NCBI RefSeq assembly: GCF_901933205.1
Contig: NC_044581.1
Coordinates: 7,674,001-7,738,000 of the forward strand
DNA: 64,000 nt
Source: Camarhynchus parvulus
Lineage: Eukaryota; Chordata; Aves; Passeriformes; Thraupidae
Direction of reading: 5' to 3'
Under the pieces are notes generated by a model that was given only the letters and a program-made list of their open reading frames with translations, was not told the origin of the DNA and ran no database searches. This document shows positions 9,839-25,500 of the stretch, one piece after another; position 1 is the stretch's first letter; the number at the start of each line of letters is the position of its first letter. The position numbers were made by a program, and so were the translations under genes.

Positions 9839-10588
9839 CTTCATGTGCTGCTCGCAGTCACAGCTTGGAGACACTCTCTTGCCAAAGTTATTATGAAACA
9901 AATCAAGTCCCAGACTCAGGCCTCGCTCTTCCCCACCCCCAAGAGAGTCAACATTGTACAAAACTCTATTTACAGGGAAAACAGTCAGAAATGGCGAGTC
10001 CAAAAAACCCCCTTGCAATTCAGAAGAAAACGTTCAAGACAAGTGTGACAGTTACACCCTCCACAGCCAGCTTCCCATTGGCTGCTCCCTGGACTACTGT
10101 AAGCCCAGAGCAGCTCACCACTGGCTACCAAAAGAGGAGCCTGGTAATCCTGAATCATGCCACAGCTCTTTCCTAAAACGCTTTCCTAAAATGGGGAAAT
10201 CACAAACCCCACTTGGCCCAACGAAGACTCAGATGGATCTGCCCTACAGAACTTTCAGCAAGACCCCATGGGACTCCCCAATCCAAAAGCGAGGACAAGG
10301 AGATGGGGCTGAGGGTCAGCTGGAGGCCCTGCTTGGGCACTTCCCAAGAGAGAACTGCTCTGGCCAGAACCGGGAATGTCAGGAGCCTTCACACAGTTAG
10401 CGGGATGTGCTGGGAAACCTAATAGCTGATACTGTATTTACTGGAGTCACGTTACTTTGAAACACAAACCAAGAGGACCAAACCAATATTTGAAAAGGGG
10501 GGAAAAAAAGCACACATTCCTCCTCCTGATGGTGCTTGGAAGAGCACCCAGAGGAGCCACGAGCATTTCTGCCCCTGCCAGCTGCCAC

Positions 10589-13500
10589 TCAGAACGCGTA
10601 GCGCGTGCGGATGTCCTCCAGCTTCTTGGACACCTCGGGTGGGGTCCGGTCCAGCTCCTCGGCCACATTCTTCTGTTTGTTAGGCTCCATGGAGTTGAAC
10701 TGCTCACACAGGTCCCCATCAATCACGTTCTGGAGGGGCAAGGAGGAGAGAACTGAATCGAAACCACACAGAGGCACTGAACCCTGCCTAAACAGGGAAA
10801 AATGGCCACAAACAGTTTGTTCCCAGGAGTTTCTTAATCCTGTCCTGGAAACAAGACCATGCCTGGTGACCTCATCTGCTGAATAGCATCACATTAATTA
10901 CTGGCCAGCTTGATTAACGAAACAGAAACCCAAAAGGCCTGGGTGCAGCTGAAGAATCACAGAAGGGAAAGGAAGAGAGACCCGCTGGGTTTGACCCCTG
11001 CACTGGGAAGGCTGGGGGAGGCTGTGAGTGATGACAAAGGCAGCTTCGATCAAATGGGAGCGATCTTTGAGGCTGTGTATGTGGAAATCAGCCTCAAGCT
11101 CAGAGACCACCACCACACTCCACTCCTAGAGAGTTTCATCTGCTGGAGCAGTATTCTGACTGACTCCAGACTCATTACTCTGGTAGTAGCTACCACTGGG
11201 ATCCATCTGATCGGAGCATTTAGCAGTTCACAGCTTCTAACAGTTCCTCAAAAGCAGAAATAGGAAGGAACAGCTGTTTCTGAACTTGGATTTTCCTTTA
11301 CAGTGGTGGTGGAAAAAACATAATCCAGGGCAGCACTCAGTTTGATCCAGCCACACCAACAGCTATGTAATGCTGCTTCTCCTAGTGGAAAATGGAGATG
11401 CTGTGGGAAGTAGAGAAGTGCAGCTACAGCACCTCTGGGCTTGGGTCTCAGGATCAATCCTCGGGAGGCTCATTACAGGAGTCAAGAAACCAAAACAGAC
11501 ATGTATTAAGTGTAAGTACTGTTCTCCTAACAGACTGCTGCTCAAGAGCCAACTACCACAGGCACCACACAAGCCATTACTGGCAGTGCCTCAGTTCTTC
11601 CTACTAAACAGCAAGCTTGCCTTGTACACGACAATAACCTTGCCTTGCTTCTGCCAGCCTCAAGGCAGCTCTGTGCCCCAAAGCAACTCTCTGCACCCCA
11701 TGCCCAGGTGATCCCACGTGCTCAGGGCTCACCTTCACTGGGAAGTAGTAGGAGCGGAAACTGAGATGGTCCCGTCCACAGAGAGGAGGGTGCTCAGACC
11801 GTAAGTGCATTTCCACATGCTGGAAGAAGTCGTGATCCTGCAGAGATAAAGGATTGATAAGAGAACAGTTTGGTACACATCAGTGCTGCCAGCAATGCAA
11901 GACAACACCCATTAGAAGGTGCTCCTGCACTGGCTGAAACACTGTCATTACACGGCCATTTGGGGCTGGACAAGATGATCTTTGAATGTCCCTTCCAATC
12001 CAAACCATTCTGTGAGTAACAGACTCTGCCAGAGCAGCCCTGCACATGGCAGCCAAAGTCACAGCTACCCCCTCACCACATCTACCTGGAAAGCACCCAC
12101 AGCAGAGTTAGGCAGCCACCCTGGTCCAGATCAGCCTCCCAGGAAATGAGGCATAGAGCAGCTGTGCAGCATGGAGCTGCAGCTCCAACAGGGAATGTCT
12201 TGCCATCCACTGCTCCAAGAGGCCACAGCAAAGAGAGAACAGAGTACCATCCTCAGGACTTGAAACATCACTGCCTGACCAACACGCTACACAAAGCATG
12301 CCAAAGGACTCCTCCCTCCTCAGACACTGAATCACCCAAAGCTCCTTGAAAGCACAAACATACAGAACAACAGTGCAACAAGGAATGCTCTTAACTCTTT
12401 ACAGAACCAATGCAGAACTCCACAAACTCCTTCTCTTCCCTTCTGCACTGGAGCCACAGGCTCTCCTGTAGCTCAGGTTTTCAGCCACTGTGGAGCCCTC
12501 CAGGGAATGCAGCACATTTAATATACTGGCTGTGGATGGGTGCACAAAAAGCAGCAAGACTGCAGCCTGATGCTTGGGCTTGCTTACCTCATGGGAAGTA
12601 AAAGGGACCAAGATTCCTATTCCCCCTGATAAGGTTGTATAAACAAGAGATTCAGAGCCTCCTGGAATCAGTGTGGTCTTCTGCAAGGAAAGCACCGTTT
12701 CTCCCACGTGATAATTCATAATCACTTCAGCCTGAAAGGCAAGCACAGAAGCATGTTTTTTCTTTAGCTTATATAAAAGCATCAAAGGGCTTGAGAGAGG
12801 AAAGCAGAATAAATTCAGCCAACTGCTAGTTCTGAAATGCCTTTCTAGAGAGGAAGTGCCTTCCACCTGTGACCAGATGGCAAAACTCAGCTGGACAAAC
12901 GGATGCAAGTAATGAGAGAAAGCAGCAAAAGAAAATGAGCTGCTTCCCTCAAACACACCAAATAGGCTTCAGCTGGGATTTCAGAAATTTGGCTTGCAGC
13001 AACAGTGAAAACAGATCGCCCACAGCACAGCAGATTGCATAGAAGCAGAACTGCCAATACATCTCCTGGACAACACTGCAAAGGCCTTCACAGAAAAGCA
13101 GTGCTTTCTTTTCCTGCAATAACCATGTGCTTCCCACAAAGTATTACCTTCTGCGATGCTCCATTAAGCAGGCCCCTGTCCCAGAGAGCTTTGTTGCCTG
13201 TGGGATCCTCATCTACCTCATCATTGGTGTTGGGAGGCAATCTCACCTGTGTTGAAAGAGGAAGGACCGATCAGAAAGCTGCAGAGAAGCAGCACATTAT
13301 CTCTGGAGAGCCCCTGTGCTGTCTTAAAGGCTGCCTTTGTGGGCTCTGCAAGAACCACTTTATACTTAGAGCAGAATCATCCAGGTGCCTCTCCAAAACA
13401 GCCTTTACAGTTATATAACAATTGTGGTAACAAGACCAATAATCCATCACCCAGAAACATGGGCAAGGCCTCACACGCAGCCTCTGCCTGGCCTGGCAAT

Positions 13501-16500
13501 TGCAGATCACCCTGGGAGGTATGGTCAAACTGATCTAAAGGTGGTTTCCACTAAGGAAACAGTTTGATGGATGTGGGGCAGGAAAACTGAAGAGGACTGA
13601 TTTGTGTGTTTTGGCCAAATCCTGCAGGCGCAGCATCTGACACTTGCTGAACTCTGCACTCCAAAGCACCCAAGCACGCTTCAGAGAGAGATCAAAGCTC
13701 TGCCAGAAAGACCATCTATTCTTTCCTCCTCCCTTGCTGAAATCCAGCCAAGTGGGAAAGTGTTGGCTGACAAAGCCAACTGTGAAGAGGAAGTGACAGA
13801 GAAAGCTCGATGCCAGCTATGAGGTTTAGTCAGAAAAAGTAAGAGTGATAACCCTGACTCAAGTTCTCATGGGCCCTTTCACAGCAACAATCTTCTTTTC
13901 AAGGTTTACTGACAGGAAGTTTTGAGGCAATATAAACACAAATTACTGGCCACCTCATAAATATGTTTATGACCTGTTGATGCTTTAACTTATTTGCTTC
14001 ATTTAACAAACAGATAAACTGCAGCCCACTATGACAGAGCCACCCCATGAAAACAAGTCAATGGTACAGGGCGTTGTCTCCATGACAGATTCTCATTCTT
14101 TTAAGATAAATCATGGATGTTTTAAGGGAAAATATGTCCAAAAAGCCCCGACTTCAGCAAAGCACACTCACCACACAGATGTTACCAAACTTGTCTGCCC
14201 CAGCCACAGTGTCGTAATCCAGGAGTGTTGCTGTAGTGACCCACCGGGGGTAAGTGTCATCAGCAAAGATAATGAGCTGGTTCTCATTCCTTTTGTAACG
14301 CACCCAGATGAAACTCTCCTGAACATCTGAAACAATCACTCTGTGCCCAATGGTTTGGATCCCACAGATGTAGTTGGCAATGTGCTTTTGAGAGAGAAAG
14401 GACAAAACCTCAGTGCTTCACACAGGGAAGTATAACCCTATTCCAACTGAAACACTTTTTTCCTCCATGAACTGCAGCTCACTCACCACTTCCCATCATT
14501 TCCTCCAAAAATACCCTTATTTCTGCCATACTACAGTCCCATTTTAAATATACCATCAATACAGGGCAACCTAATATGTACCACATGGCATCCACAGCCT
14601 TCTCTGTATGAACACTGTCCAGGGAACAAGTGCTGCTGGTGAGCCCATGATTAGAGATGCCAGGACATCCCTACAAGCAGGCATTGCTTCCATGTCTCCT
14701 CACAACCTGGTCATGGAAGGCCAAGAAGGAAAGCTTCAATTTTTCATGTGAGTCATGTTTTAGGGAAAAAACCAAACTAACAAAACCACACAAACCAAAA
14801 GAAAAAAAAAAAAGCTTCCCTGCAAGTTCCCAGTCTGTCTGTTAGCTTGCTGGAGTTCTTTTGTTCAGTAATGAGCTGCTGGCACAGGTTCTGCAGCTTG
14901 CACGAGAGAGGGAGGAGCAGGCAATTAAGTTAGAAAATCATGCTCTGCAATTTCTTTTCCTAAAGTACCAGAGATGCTCTGCAAGGAGGACCATCTACTT
15001 CAAGGAGAAAATCCCCTTTTCAACATTCTGGGGATCTGATGAGGTGGTCATATGCATCCTCCAGCTTCTGATCACCCAAACTAATGAAACATTTCCAGCA
15101 ATTCTCTTCTCTCTCGCTAAGACCTCTCACATTTGCAGCAGCCAAAGGAACAGTCTGTACAGACCCCTGCACATGGTCAGTAACTGAGCTGGGACAAAAA
15201 GGAACTTGCAGAACTACTGTCAGGTGATAAGAAAATGGTGTGTGTACGGGATGCACAGAGCAGCACAACAGTCCAGTCTAGTCCAGCACTCCTCTGGATA
15301 GACGCACCCAGCAAGGCAAACACACCGCTCTGATGACCAAACAGACACACTTGGGCTGGAGTAGCAGCTAAACCCCATGTTTCACTCTGGCTGCAAAGTA
15401 TTACTTGTTCCAAATGGACAGCTCTGCTCAGGAACAGAAGGCAGTACCTTATTCTCACACTTCCGAAGCAGTTTCTTCTTGCCCAGGTCATATACACGCA
15501 GGAGCTTCCCAACTCCAATTAACACTCGGCCTTGGAATGGAGCAATGGCTGCAGGGACCTCCTCCACAGGGGTCTAGAGAGGGAAGAGGAAGATTGTGAA
15601 ATCCTCATCATTAAGAGAGCTAACCTTACATAAACCTTCAGACCAGATTCAGCTAATGATATGGCTGACGTTCACTGGCCTGTATCAAGGCTTCCAATGC
15701 AAAAGGCTAACAACAATCCTTGTCTACAGGAGAGGCAACAGGTCAGTCCCTCACAGGCCTTTTGACAGCAGCAGATGTCATACACAGAGATAAGAGAGCC
15801 ATGGGCACTCACACACAACACACTGCTGGTAGTGCACCCTAACTGAAGTACAGGACTGCTGTAAGAACCCCATACTGGGCAGGCAGCAAAAGAAGGCAAG
15901 TGTCTGGTTGCCTCAATTCTTAGTTTTGGTTTACATCCAGAGAAAAACTTTAGACCTTGCCTAAATCTACCCAGGCTGTTTTTAAAGCAAGGCATGAATG
16001 TAATCCAGCCACCTGAAACTGCCACCAAAGAAAGTGTTAAATATGAACAACTGCAGCATGTCCACATTTTCAGTAACTCAGGGTTACTGTCTGAAAAATC
16101 TCCCACCACTAATCAATCCAAAATGATCAGCCACAGCAGAGAAGGAGAACATGTAGAGAGTTTCCAGTTACAGCATTCCTAGCTTGGCTGCACTGGTTAA
16201 GAAAAGTTTATTTCACAACTTCAGCTCTGTCAACTTCCCAGTGGGTGTTCAGTGGCAGCAGAAAAGGCCATGGTCCAGGACAGAACCCACTCACTGCATC
16301 AGGACTCTAGGAAGTGAGTAAGCCACAACATTCCTTTCCATGTGCTCATCTGCTCAAATCTCAGCCATGCTGGAAGCATGTAAGAAGAACAGTAATTTTT
16401 CTGCTGAAACTTCTGCTGAAGCCCCTGAGACCTATCAAACAAGTTGGTCACTAATCATTTCTACACACAATCAAACAGCATCCAAGGAAGATGACCGTTC

Positions 16501-19500
16501 ACAACAGCTGTACATGGTCAGCCAAGGACTGATAGTCTTAGCACCAGGGTTCAAGTAACCCAAGGATGAATTTGCTCTGTAAACAACTGCTTAAGCAGCT
16601 CTCTGAGCTCATATTCCAGAAAGCAAACAGAGCCATTTCCCTTCCCTCCCTAGCAAGGGCATGAAAAACACTGCTCCTTTCCAATTTACCCAATCGGATG
16701 GGTAAAATTAGGACTCTTGCGAGATCTGCGTTCAATCCTCAGCTCTGCAAAAGATGCACAAAATTATTTTGTAGGAGGCAGCTAATTTTCTCCAAGTCTG
16801 CTTCCAGTGTGTAACACCAGCACGACAATCTTGCCCAGGATGAACCAAGTACTGCAGTATTACTGCAGCACTCAGGCAAGTAAGAGCTACTCCAACACTC
16901 AGCCTGGAAATGACCCCATCACTCCCCTCACCTTGTGCAGAAACTCCAGCTTCTCACCACTATTCACCAGCTTGTATGTGTAGACAAACCCCCCAGCAAC
17001 TGAGCGTGGGTTCAGAATCAGGTCCTTGGCGACTCCCACCAGCACGTACCACTCATCACCGGTGTTGGAGAAGCGGCACACGGCCACGCTGGGAAGGACA
17101 GGACACAGCAGGACATCAGTGCCATCCCCACACTAATGCTGCACACCCAGACTGCATCCCTGACAGCACAACCTGCACCTGCCCAGCAGAGATTTGAGAG
17201 TCCAAGCCTTCAACACTGACATTGCCTTTTAAGAGGTCATTTTTATCTCCTTGTAGAAATCTTTAATGCAGATTTGTTCATTCTTCCACACTACACCCTC
17301 CATGTGTGTTCTATCTGTCACATATGCCCAAAGCATTTTATATTTTCACAATGCCCAGTGTTACTAAACATTTTCACAAGCTGGACACTGCCTAGTGATG
17401 TGCAAAACTCTACTAGAAGCTAGTTTTCAAAGGCTGTTCCCATTGGAACATATACAAATAACCTTCCTCATCTTCCAGTGTTATTTCCTGCTCAGTAAAT
17501 AGCTCAGGCAGGTTGGAAATGGCAGGTCAGCCTTTTGGACTAACATGACCTAACTCTACTTCACCTGCTGAGGCATGTGCTATTCTTCATGGTTATTGTG
17601 TTGGTTTTCCCCTGCAGTGTAACACTTCCCTTTCCATTTAATCTATCCTCAGTTTACCTGGATGAGAAGGAAAACTGAGAGATAACAGCACATTCTCTTG
17701 TTCCTAGCTCTGTTATCTGTCATTTACATCCCTGTGTTGTTCTTTAGGCACTGGGTACAGCAACCACATTTGGAGCACCACAAGCTCTTAATGCCACATG
17801 AGGACAAGATTAGGGTTGGAAGGGAAGGAAAGGCAAGACAAATCAATTCTGGAATTTCAAGCCAGTCTCTTGGTAATATGCTCCATCTGGATTTCAACTC
17901 AGTAACTGATAAGTAAAAGGAAAAAAAACACCTAAGACTCATCACAAGCAGGGACTCTTGCTGCACTGGCAATGCTTCTTACCTGAAAGCAGCTTCATTC
18001 TGCTCCAGCTGAACCAGATCTAATGTATTTCCTTGGATGGGGTTCATCACTCTGATAACAGAGGCCCACTGACCATTGCCTGCCTTGGGAGCACCAAAGA
18101 TGGACTCAGGAAGATTCTCATTCAGAAAGGCTGCAGCCATCTCTGCAGCCAGCTCCCTCTCGTCCTCACCTGCAGCTTCCACCATTTCCTACAGCATTAA
18201 AGGACAGAAGAAAAGAACAGCTGAGTGATTTCCTTTCCCAGTATGCTGATGCTCTGCATAGAATACAACCTCCCTGTTTTGCCTAAACACAGGTAATCTG
18301 GGGAAAGGTACTGCCTATGAAGACATAAAACCCATTAAGTCCCAAAGCTTCCACCCAGTCTGAGCTTATTCCCCAGGGAGCCTCTACAGCTCAGAGCATG
18401 ACTGTGTCAGCTCTGCCCTGTCCCAGTGACAGCTGTCTGGGGAGCTGTTTCCCCAGATCAACAATCCTGAGAAGAAAATAAACAACCCACTGAAATGCAA
18501 GCATCCTCAACCAACCACAGAAACCCCACAGAACAGCGTTACACAAGCAAGACTGTCCTCCACTCAATTGGTGGTTCTTAAAATCTGCCCTAACAACATG
18601 CAAAGGAAGGAACAGTAGGAAGTGGTGCATTCTGCTGAAATTTGTGTTTTGACGCAGATCTCCACTCTTCTCCCAGTCCCTGCATTCACACAGGCTGAAA
18701 GCCTTGCAGGTAATGGCAGCTGGGAATTAATGAGGAGGGAGCACTTCCAGTTGCAGAAGTCCCTCAGGGGAACAGATGGGTGTACCTGTCCCCCAGCCCA
18801 ATCACCTCAGCCATTTGCTGCTTCCTCTGAGCCTTGGTGGCCTCAGTGTAAGCGTTGTGGTCTGTCTCGATGATGATCAGGTTGTTGCTCTCTGGGTGAA
18901 TGACAAATTTTCGGGGTGTGTACTGCAACGGGAAGGCAACCTGGTTGAAGACTGCTCCCAGCTTCTCCAGTGCCAAAATCCTGGGGGACAAAGATAAGAC
19001 ATGTGTTGAACACAACCTAAAAACAGCTGTCCAAGAGAATGAAACTGGAATGGAACTTTTTCTTTGTGAAGCTGGCTAGTGCTAGAGAGGAGTAGCATCT
19101 TTCTCAGGCCAGACAGCAACTAGCAAACAGCTCCAGAGAGCAGAGCAAAACCAACATCCTAAAATGGGAGCCCATGGTGTGAGACAGGTGTGTGCTGCAG
19201 CATGAGGTCTTTGAGGGCTCTTGCTGTCCCAGGATGTGTTCTGACTGGTGCTGAAGCAAGTCTGTCCCAAGAGGAACAAAGAGCACATGGAAGAAGGAAA
19301 GTGCACGTTTGGGGAACACATCATCTGAATCTAAATGTGACATTGACATATAATCAAATGCTCCTCAGAGGCACTTCAGTTAAAAAGAGTATCAAAAACG
19401 CAATGCCAGCTCTTTCTTCCTGTGACTTGCCAGCTGAAATGCCAGTTCTTCTGGCATTTGGTGTCTAAAAACCACAAGTCTTTCCAGAAAGAATGGCTCC

Positions 19501-22500
19501 TTTAAAAGCAATGAATGCCGTAATATTTCAATGAGGACAGATATGAAAAAAGTGCCTGTTCAAGTGCATACAGCACAGCATCTGAATTTGTGGTTCATTA
19601 TTTTCATTTATCTTTTTAGTATCTCAGCTGATCTTTAAAAAAGGCAACAAACACATCCCTGTCATGCCTCTGGTTTCTGAAATCACGTGGTTCATTTCCT
19701 GCAAAGCAGCCAATTCAGATCACAAACCACAAGACCCTAATACATAACAGGTCCACATTTATTAAATGCTTCCCTCTCTCAGGATCAGAGAATTGAAGAG
19801 TAACTTGAATTACACTTATTTTAAAAAGCTAGAAAATACAAATCTGAGAAGTACACCCCACTTATTTTTGTCAGCACAAATTTCCTTAAATTGTCTGTTT
19901 TCTGAAACCCATCCAAGTTTTTCTACCAAATCATTATCCATAATAAAAAAATATTTTTGAAGTAAAGTCATTACCTCTTTCCTTTTGAATGTCAGGTGGA
20001 ATTCACCTGACATTCACCGCTTCACCTGCCTGGCATCCCAGCCCACAAGCATTTGTGTTTTCCCTCTGATGCTTACCTCAATGTGTTTGTGGAGATGGCC
20101 ACAATGCCCTCAGGGCACTGCTCAGAAGCAAAACCAGATGCAAACTCCAGTGTCTCATAAGACAGGGGAGTCAGGTGGAAGCGTGATTGATAGGAATAAC
20201 TAAGCCAGGAACGGCTTGACATGGCCAGCACCTGGGAAAGACAGGCAGCAAATTTATTAGGTTTGGGAATGGAGGCAAGCTCACTTTATGCAATAGGAAT
20301 GCATGTACAGTGCCCAACTCTTCCCCACTGGAACAACTGAATTCTTGTGGGTGGACCCCACCCAGCTAAGAGAACACCTGAAGAGACACACTCCTTACTT
20401 TCAGTTTTCTCTGGAAACTGAATATGGCATGAAAAGGAACTTTAAAGCACTATCAAGACAACAAATTGAGGTGCACTGACACCACTGCAAAAGTCAAGAT
20501 CTTCTACTGCTACCTATAAAGGCCAAGACCAACAATACTCTCATATCTCCTTTTTTAATAGCTTGCTCTAATGGGAACAGGTCTTTTAAAATAAATATTT
20601 ACTGCTTTGTCATAATCCAAGTACTGTAGCACTCTTAGTGAAATTTACTAAACATCATCATTAGCCTAAATCAAATTATGAGAAAAAAGGAAGCAGATTG
20701 ACTTCCAAACTTTTCAGCTTTATACATTTGGCTAAATGAGTCTATGTGCAACCTTAGTTCCTGCCTGAATGACAACAGCTGATCTCAAAGCAGAGAGAGA
20801 TTATTCTCAGTTATTCTACAGGTATTCTCTGCTGGAGCTGTAAAGCTCCTCATCTCCAAGATGGCAGGAGCAACTTGAAGAGATTCATCCAGTGCACCTT
20901 TAACACTACAGCTGAGCTCAAATTCCCAGATCCAGCTCCCTATGCTGATCAGCAATATTTCTCAACTCTGAAGGTGTCATCCAAAAATGAGTCAAGCAGG
21001 GGGTGGCTGATTTCCCCAGTGCCACATCAGAAGGGCTGGAAATGGCATTTCTGATGAAACACATTCTTCCTTCTATGCCAATTCTTGCAGATATTTTCCT
21101 TGAACCACGTATGGCAGCTGCCCAGCCCTTGGCTGAGCTATTCTCAACATGCAAGGACACAACCATTCACTGCATCAAGCATTCAAGGGTAAGTTTTCTG
21201 CACAGAGCTCTCTCCCCCTCTGTGCACTACAGCAGGCAAGATGTATCTCTCAGCCCAAAAAGCTGCTCAGACCTCTCCAAGCACACTGTAAACACAGCCT
21301 AAGGGTCAGATGAATCCTAGTTCAGAGAAGGCAGGGAAGCACTACACAGCAACAAGGGGAGAAAGAGCAAGGCTGTTTGTGAAAGAACAAGCTGTAAGCC
21401 AGGCAGCTCCATAATGAAGTCATTCTACTTCCCACCCTTACCCAGAGGGTCCTGTTGTGCTGCAGGGATGCTTCCCCACCCTGCCCACCCATAAGAAAAT
21501 CTGGGATGTGGTGCCTGGGGAGCGATCTGCACCCCTGCAGGAGCTCGGCTCCCTTACCGCCTCCTGGCCTTGCATCCGGACACGGAAGAGTTTGACGGGC
21601 CGGGAGCCGAGGTACCGGGTCCTGGTGTCGGACAGGTCACCGGTGACGGGGTCCAGGACGGTCCGCAGCAGCACACCGTTCTTGGCAGCAGCAAAACAAC
21701 AAGGTCCAGGTTGAAGGTAAGGAGTAACTTACTATGTGCATCATTCAGAACAATCGAGAGGCAGTTGCTGAAGAATGAGCTGCTTGTTTTCCCAGCTGTC
21801 GGTACAACCCTCCCCTACAGCCACACTTTTAATAGCAAAGCACAGGTCCTGCACAGTTCTACAGGGCAGAAAGGACTGCCTCCAAAATAAAACACAGATT
21901 GAGGACTTTAGTGTATCACACAAGCCATAAAAACCTGAAGGTGAATTCCAGATCCCCATCCCTCTCGGTACAAAGGATTTACCCAAAACCTCATGCTCCT
22001 CAAAAACAGATTGCATTCTGACATCAAACCTGTGGCATGTGGAAAAACCTAACCTGTGATGATTATTTTTACCACAGGTTGAATTGTCAAAACAACATTA
22101 TTTTGTCAAAGATCAGAGAATCTGTACTGGATGTAACAAAAAGTTGTGAAACAGCAAAGTTATTAGAGCAGAGCCTCTGCTTGTGGGCAGTTACTTGTCT
22201 GACACTCTGCCCTACAGGCAATATTTAAAAAGCTGCTCAACATTTCACCCAGAAATATTTCTTAAAATATGCTTCCTTCTTGAATGGGAAAAGCACAATC
22301 AGTCCTACATAAAATCTGGTATAATACACTGTCTTTTGACTAGTCTTTAGTCTAAAAATGTACAGGGAAACTCACACCTCTGTGAAGTCACACAGTGAAT
22401 TCCCCAGTCTGGGTTGTCAAACACATTGCAACAAAGAGGGAAGCCAGGCTTTGTGTTGCACTGCATGATGACAGGGCTATCTTAACAATCCACTTTTAAG

Positions 22501-25500
22501 CAAAAGCTCCTCAAGACAAACCTGCCAGAACCAGGCAAGAGCCCCTCACCTGCAGTCCAATGTTCAGGTACAGAAAGCCAATGGAGCCTCTCTCCCCCAG
22601 CTCATCCTGCTTCTCCGTGCCACCCATCTCCACGATGCACAGCGACTCGGGCTGTGCAGGCAGTGCCTGCATACTCAGGGGCTGTAAACAATCCTGGGGG
22701 AAACAGGACAGAGGGACACCAGTCAGCAAGGCTTGGCATGGCAAGACAGGATTCAAGCTCCACCTAAGGAGCTGAAAGATGTCCTTTTAGATCTTCCAGA
22801 AAGAAGTATTCAAAGAAAAAAAGAAAAAACAAGTTATAACAGATGCTGGCTCTATGCATTTTGGCAAGCAGGAGTGGTAGCTGCTTGGCCTCTAGAGAAG
22901 ATAAACGGGATCCTTCCAAACTGTTCTAGCACCATTTGCTGCTATTTAGCATGGGGTGACCTAAGGAAAATTTAGGTTACTACAACCAGCTTTGAACACC
23001 TCATCTGCTGCAGGTAGACGAACGGTAAGTTTGGTTTGCTGCCAACTTGCCTGCAGAATGAGTCTTTTAGTACAGGTACAAACAGGGAGATGAGAGGGGA
23101 AACCCAAGAAAAAAACCACCCAAAACAAAACAATAAAATAAAATTATTTTGTGACTCATCAGCTGAACCTCCAGAGGCATAAGGGATTCTCAATAAAACC
23201 AGAATATCTGTTAGAGGGAAGGATCAAGGATCACACTTCCTGCCAACCAGCAGAGAAAAACCATGCAAGCTGTCCATTCCTGCTCACCCATCTGAATACA
23301 GAAAGACAGTTTGGATGGTTACAGTCCACCTCTGGAGGATCCTTCTAAACATTTCAAACCAATGAAAGGATAAAACCAGAGCAGCTACTCACCGAAGGGT
23401 CAAGTGAAATAATTCTGACAGTGTTGTCCACCAGTCCAACAGCAAGGAACCGGGAACGCTGCTCCCCAGGAGGAACGTTGGCCAGGCTCATGCAAACGAC
23501 GTCAGCCGACATCTCCTTTCTCTCTGTGTACTCATTCAGCTGTCCTGACTGAGAGAGAAAAATGTAAGACTTACAAATGAGATACTTTGTTTTTAAACGA
23601 TGCTTTGGATTTGTTATATGAACAGTATCACAATTTTTAAACAATTTACTAACCCATACCTCACTCTTCCAAACTCATTCACAACATTAACACACATACC
23701 GGGTCCATCTCAAAGTAAACCAGTTCTCCTCCAGTCAGTGCTATCACTACTTGTCTTTGGTTCACAGCACATTTTACAATGGTTTTCTTCCCTGGTGTCT
23801 TCCATTCATTTACTCTCTTATCTGCTCGGATGTGCCGGATCCCATCTGGATAAACCTGAAAAAGAAAAAAACCACCACATCAATTCTGTACTTACCATCT
23901 CTTCACAACTCCCCTTTCACTGGTGGTTCTGACTCAGCAGCAGCCAAAGGCAAGAACCACTCCTGGCAGCCAGTGATCTGAACTATGCACCAGGCTGAAC
24001 CGGCAGGATGATTTTTGCCAGCTGGGAGAACTGCATCTTTTAACCACAGCAAGGAACTACTGAAGGAGATTACAACCATTTTGAACTTGTCCAGTTTCAC
24101 TTAGCAAGATATAAAGAGGGAAAGCCCGAATCAGCATCATTCTCTGCCAATCCACACCTTTAGACATGTGTTGCACTACTACAGAAATCACATCTGTGCA
24201 GCAAGCTGAGAGTGGCAGACAGTAGACATGTAAGAAGCAGCTCTCCATTACCTGTACCAAAGCATCATCACCAAGAAGAGAGCAGGACAAGGTTGGTGTA
24301 GTGCCCAGGAATCCAGAGTCAGTCACTTCCTCTACAGTCTCTCCGATAGACAGCACCAGTGTGGCATTTACGAAGGACACGATAATGTAGGCATCAAATT
24401 CATCTGGTCAAGAGAGACAGAGAAAAAAAAAAGAGTGCTGATTAATTAAATGCAAGGCTTCCCAACACAATCAGCAGACAAATGTCTAGCAGTTACTCCT
24501 CAGCAGAATTCCTGTGATAATTACAGCTGCTGACAGTATTGCACAAGTTCGCTCTAGGACATGCTGTCCAAAAGCCAGCCACTGCTGGACTCCAAACAAT
24601 GCAGCACCGAGCCAGGGATCAAACCAAGATCCACATCCACAGTCAATTCATAATGCTCTGGATTCTGGCAAGCAGGATTCTTATCTGTTTTTTTCAAAGA
24701 ACGCTCAAGTTCTCGAAGTCTTTAAGAAAGTTGTCCCCCATCACCCAAAGAGCTGAATCCAGATTTAACACCCAACAAAGTCAAACTAAATTATGTACTC
24801 CAAAAATTTGAACATAAGGAATCTATCTGCAGAAACCACACCACAGATGTTGCACATAGGAGGTTACAGGACCACAATCTCTATCTAGCAGCCACACAAT
24901 AAAAAGCTGCAGAGAACAATTAGGATGCATTGCAGCAGAATTCAGGGTTAAACCTGCTTTACTGTCCTCCAGAAGTTCAACTGGCTTCCATTCACACTGT
25001 GAGAGTCTCCTGGGATAAGAAACAATTACATTTTTAAGATAGTTGCAATACTGTCATTTATCCCAATAGAAGTAAAGGTCAGTGTTTGCTCTATTATCTC
25101 CAGTACTGGCTTCTCCCAAAGCGGACCGTGTGGGAGACTCCTGTAGCTTGGACACGGAGGAGCTATGCTAATCAAAATAATCTTAAGAGCTCATTTGGAA
25201 ATAGGGAAACTTTGCGGGAAATGAGGGTAGTAGGACTGGGTAAAGCAAAAATCCCAGTTTACTGCTCTCTGCTTTCACTCTGCAGAAAGCAATAGGTCTT
25301 AAGAGGGGAAGAGGACAATCTCATTAAAAGAGAATAACAAAAGCAACAGAAACAATGAAGTCTATTGGGAAATGGAGCCAGGAGCCTTGGAAGAGAAATA
25401 AGATTGCCTCAGAGAAGCAACTCTACTCCTACTGCTGTTGTCATGCAGCTGCTATTTCTTAAAAAGAAAATTCCTCATTTTAACCCAACTCAACCCAAAG

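Noticed and set aside
9439..10176. 245-codon plus-strand frame over the SF3B3 3' UTR
   Set aside because: Antisense to a 3' UTR, no splice context and no recognisable domain.
20640..20710. AATGATGATG on the minus strand in an SF3B3 intron
   Set aside because: Resembles box C but no D box or closing stem is present.
24600..24640. B-box-like GGTTTGATCCC on the minus strand in an SF3B3 intron
   Set aside because: No matching A box, no acceptor stem and no terminator. It may be a trace of an old tRNA-derived SINE, but evidence is too thin.
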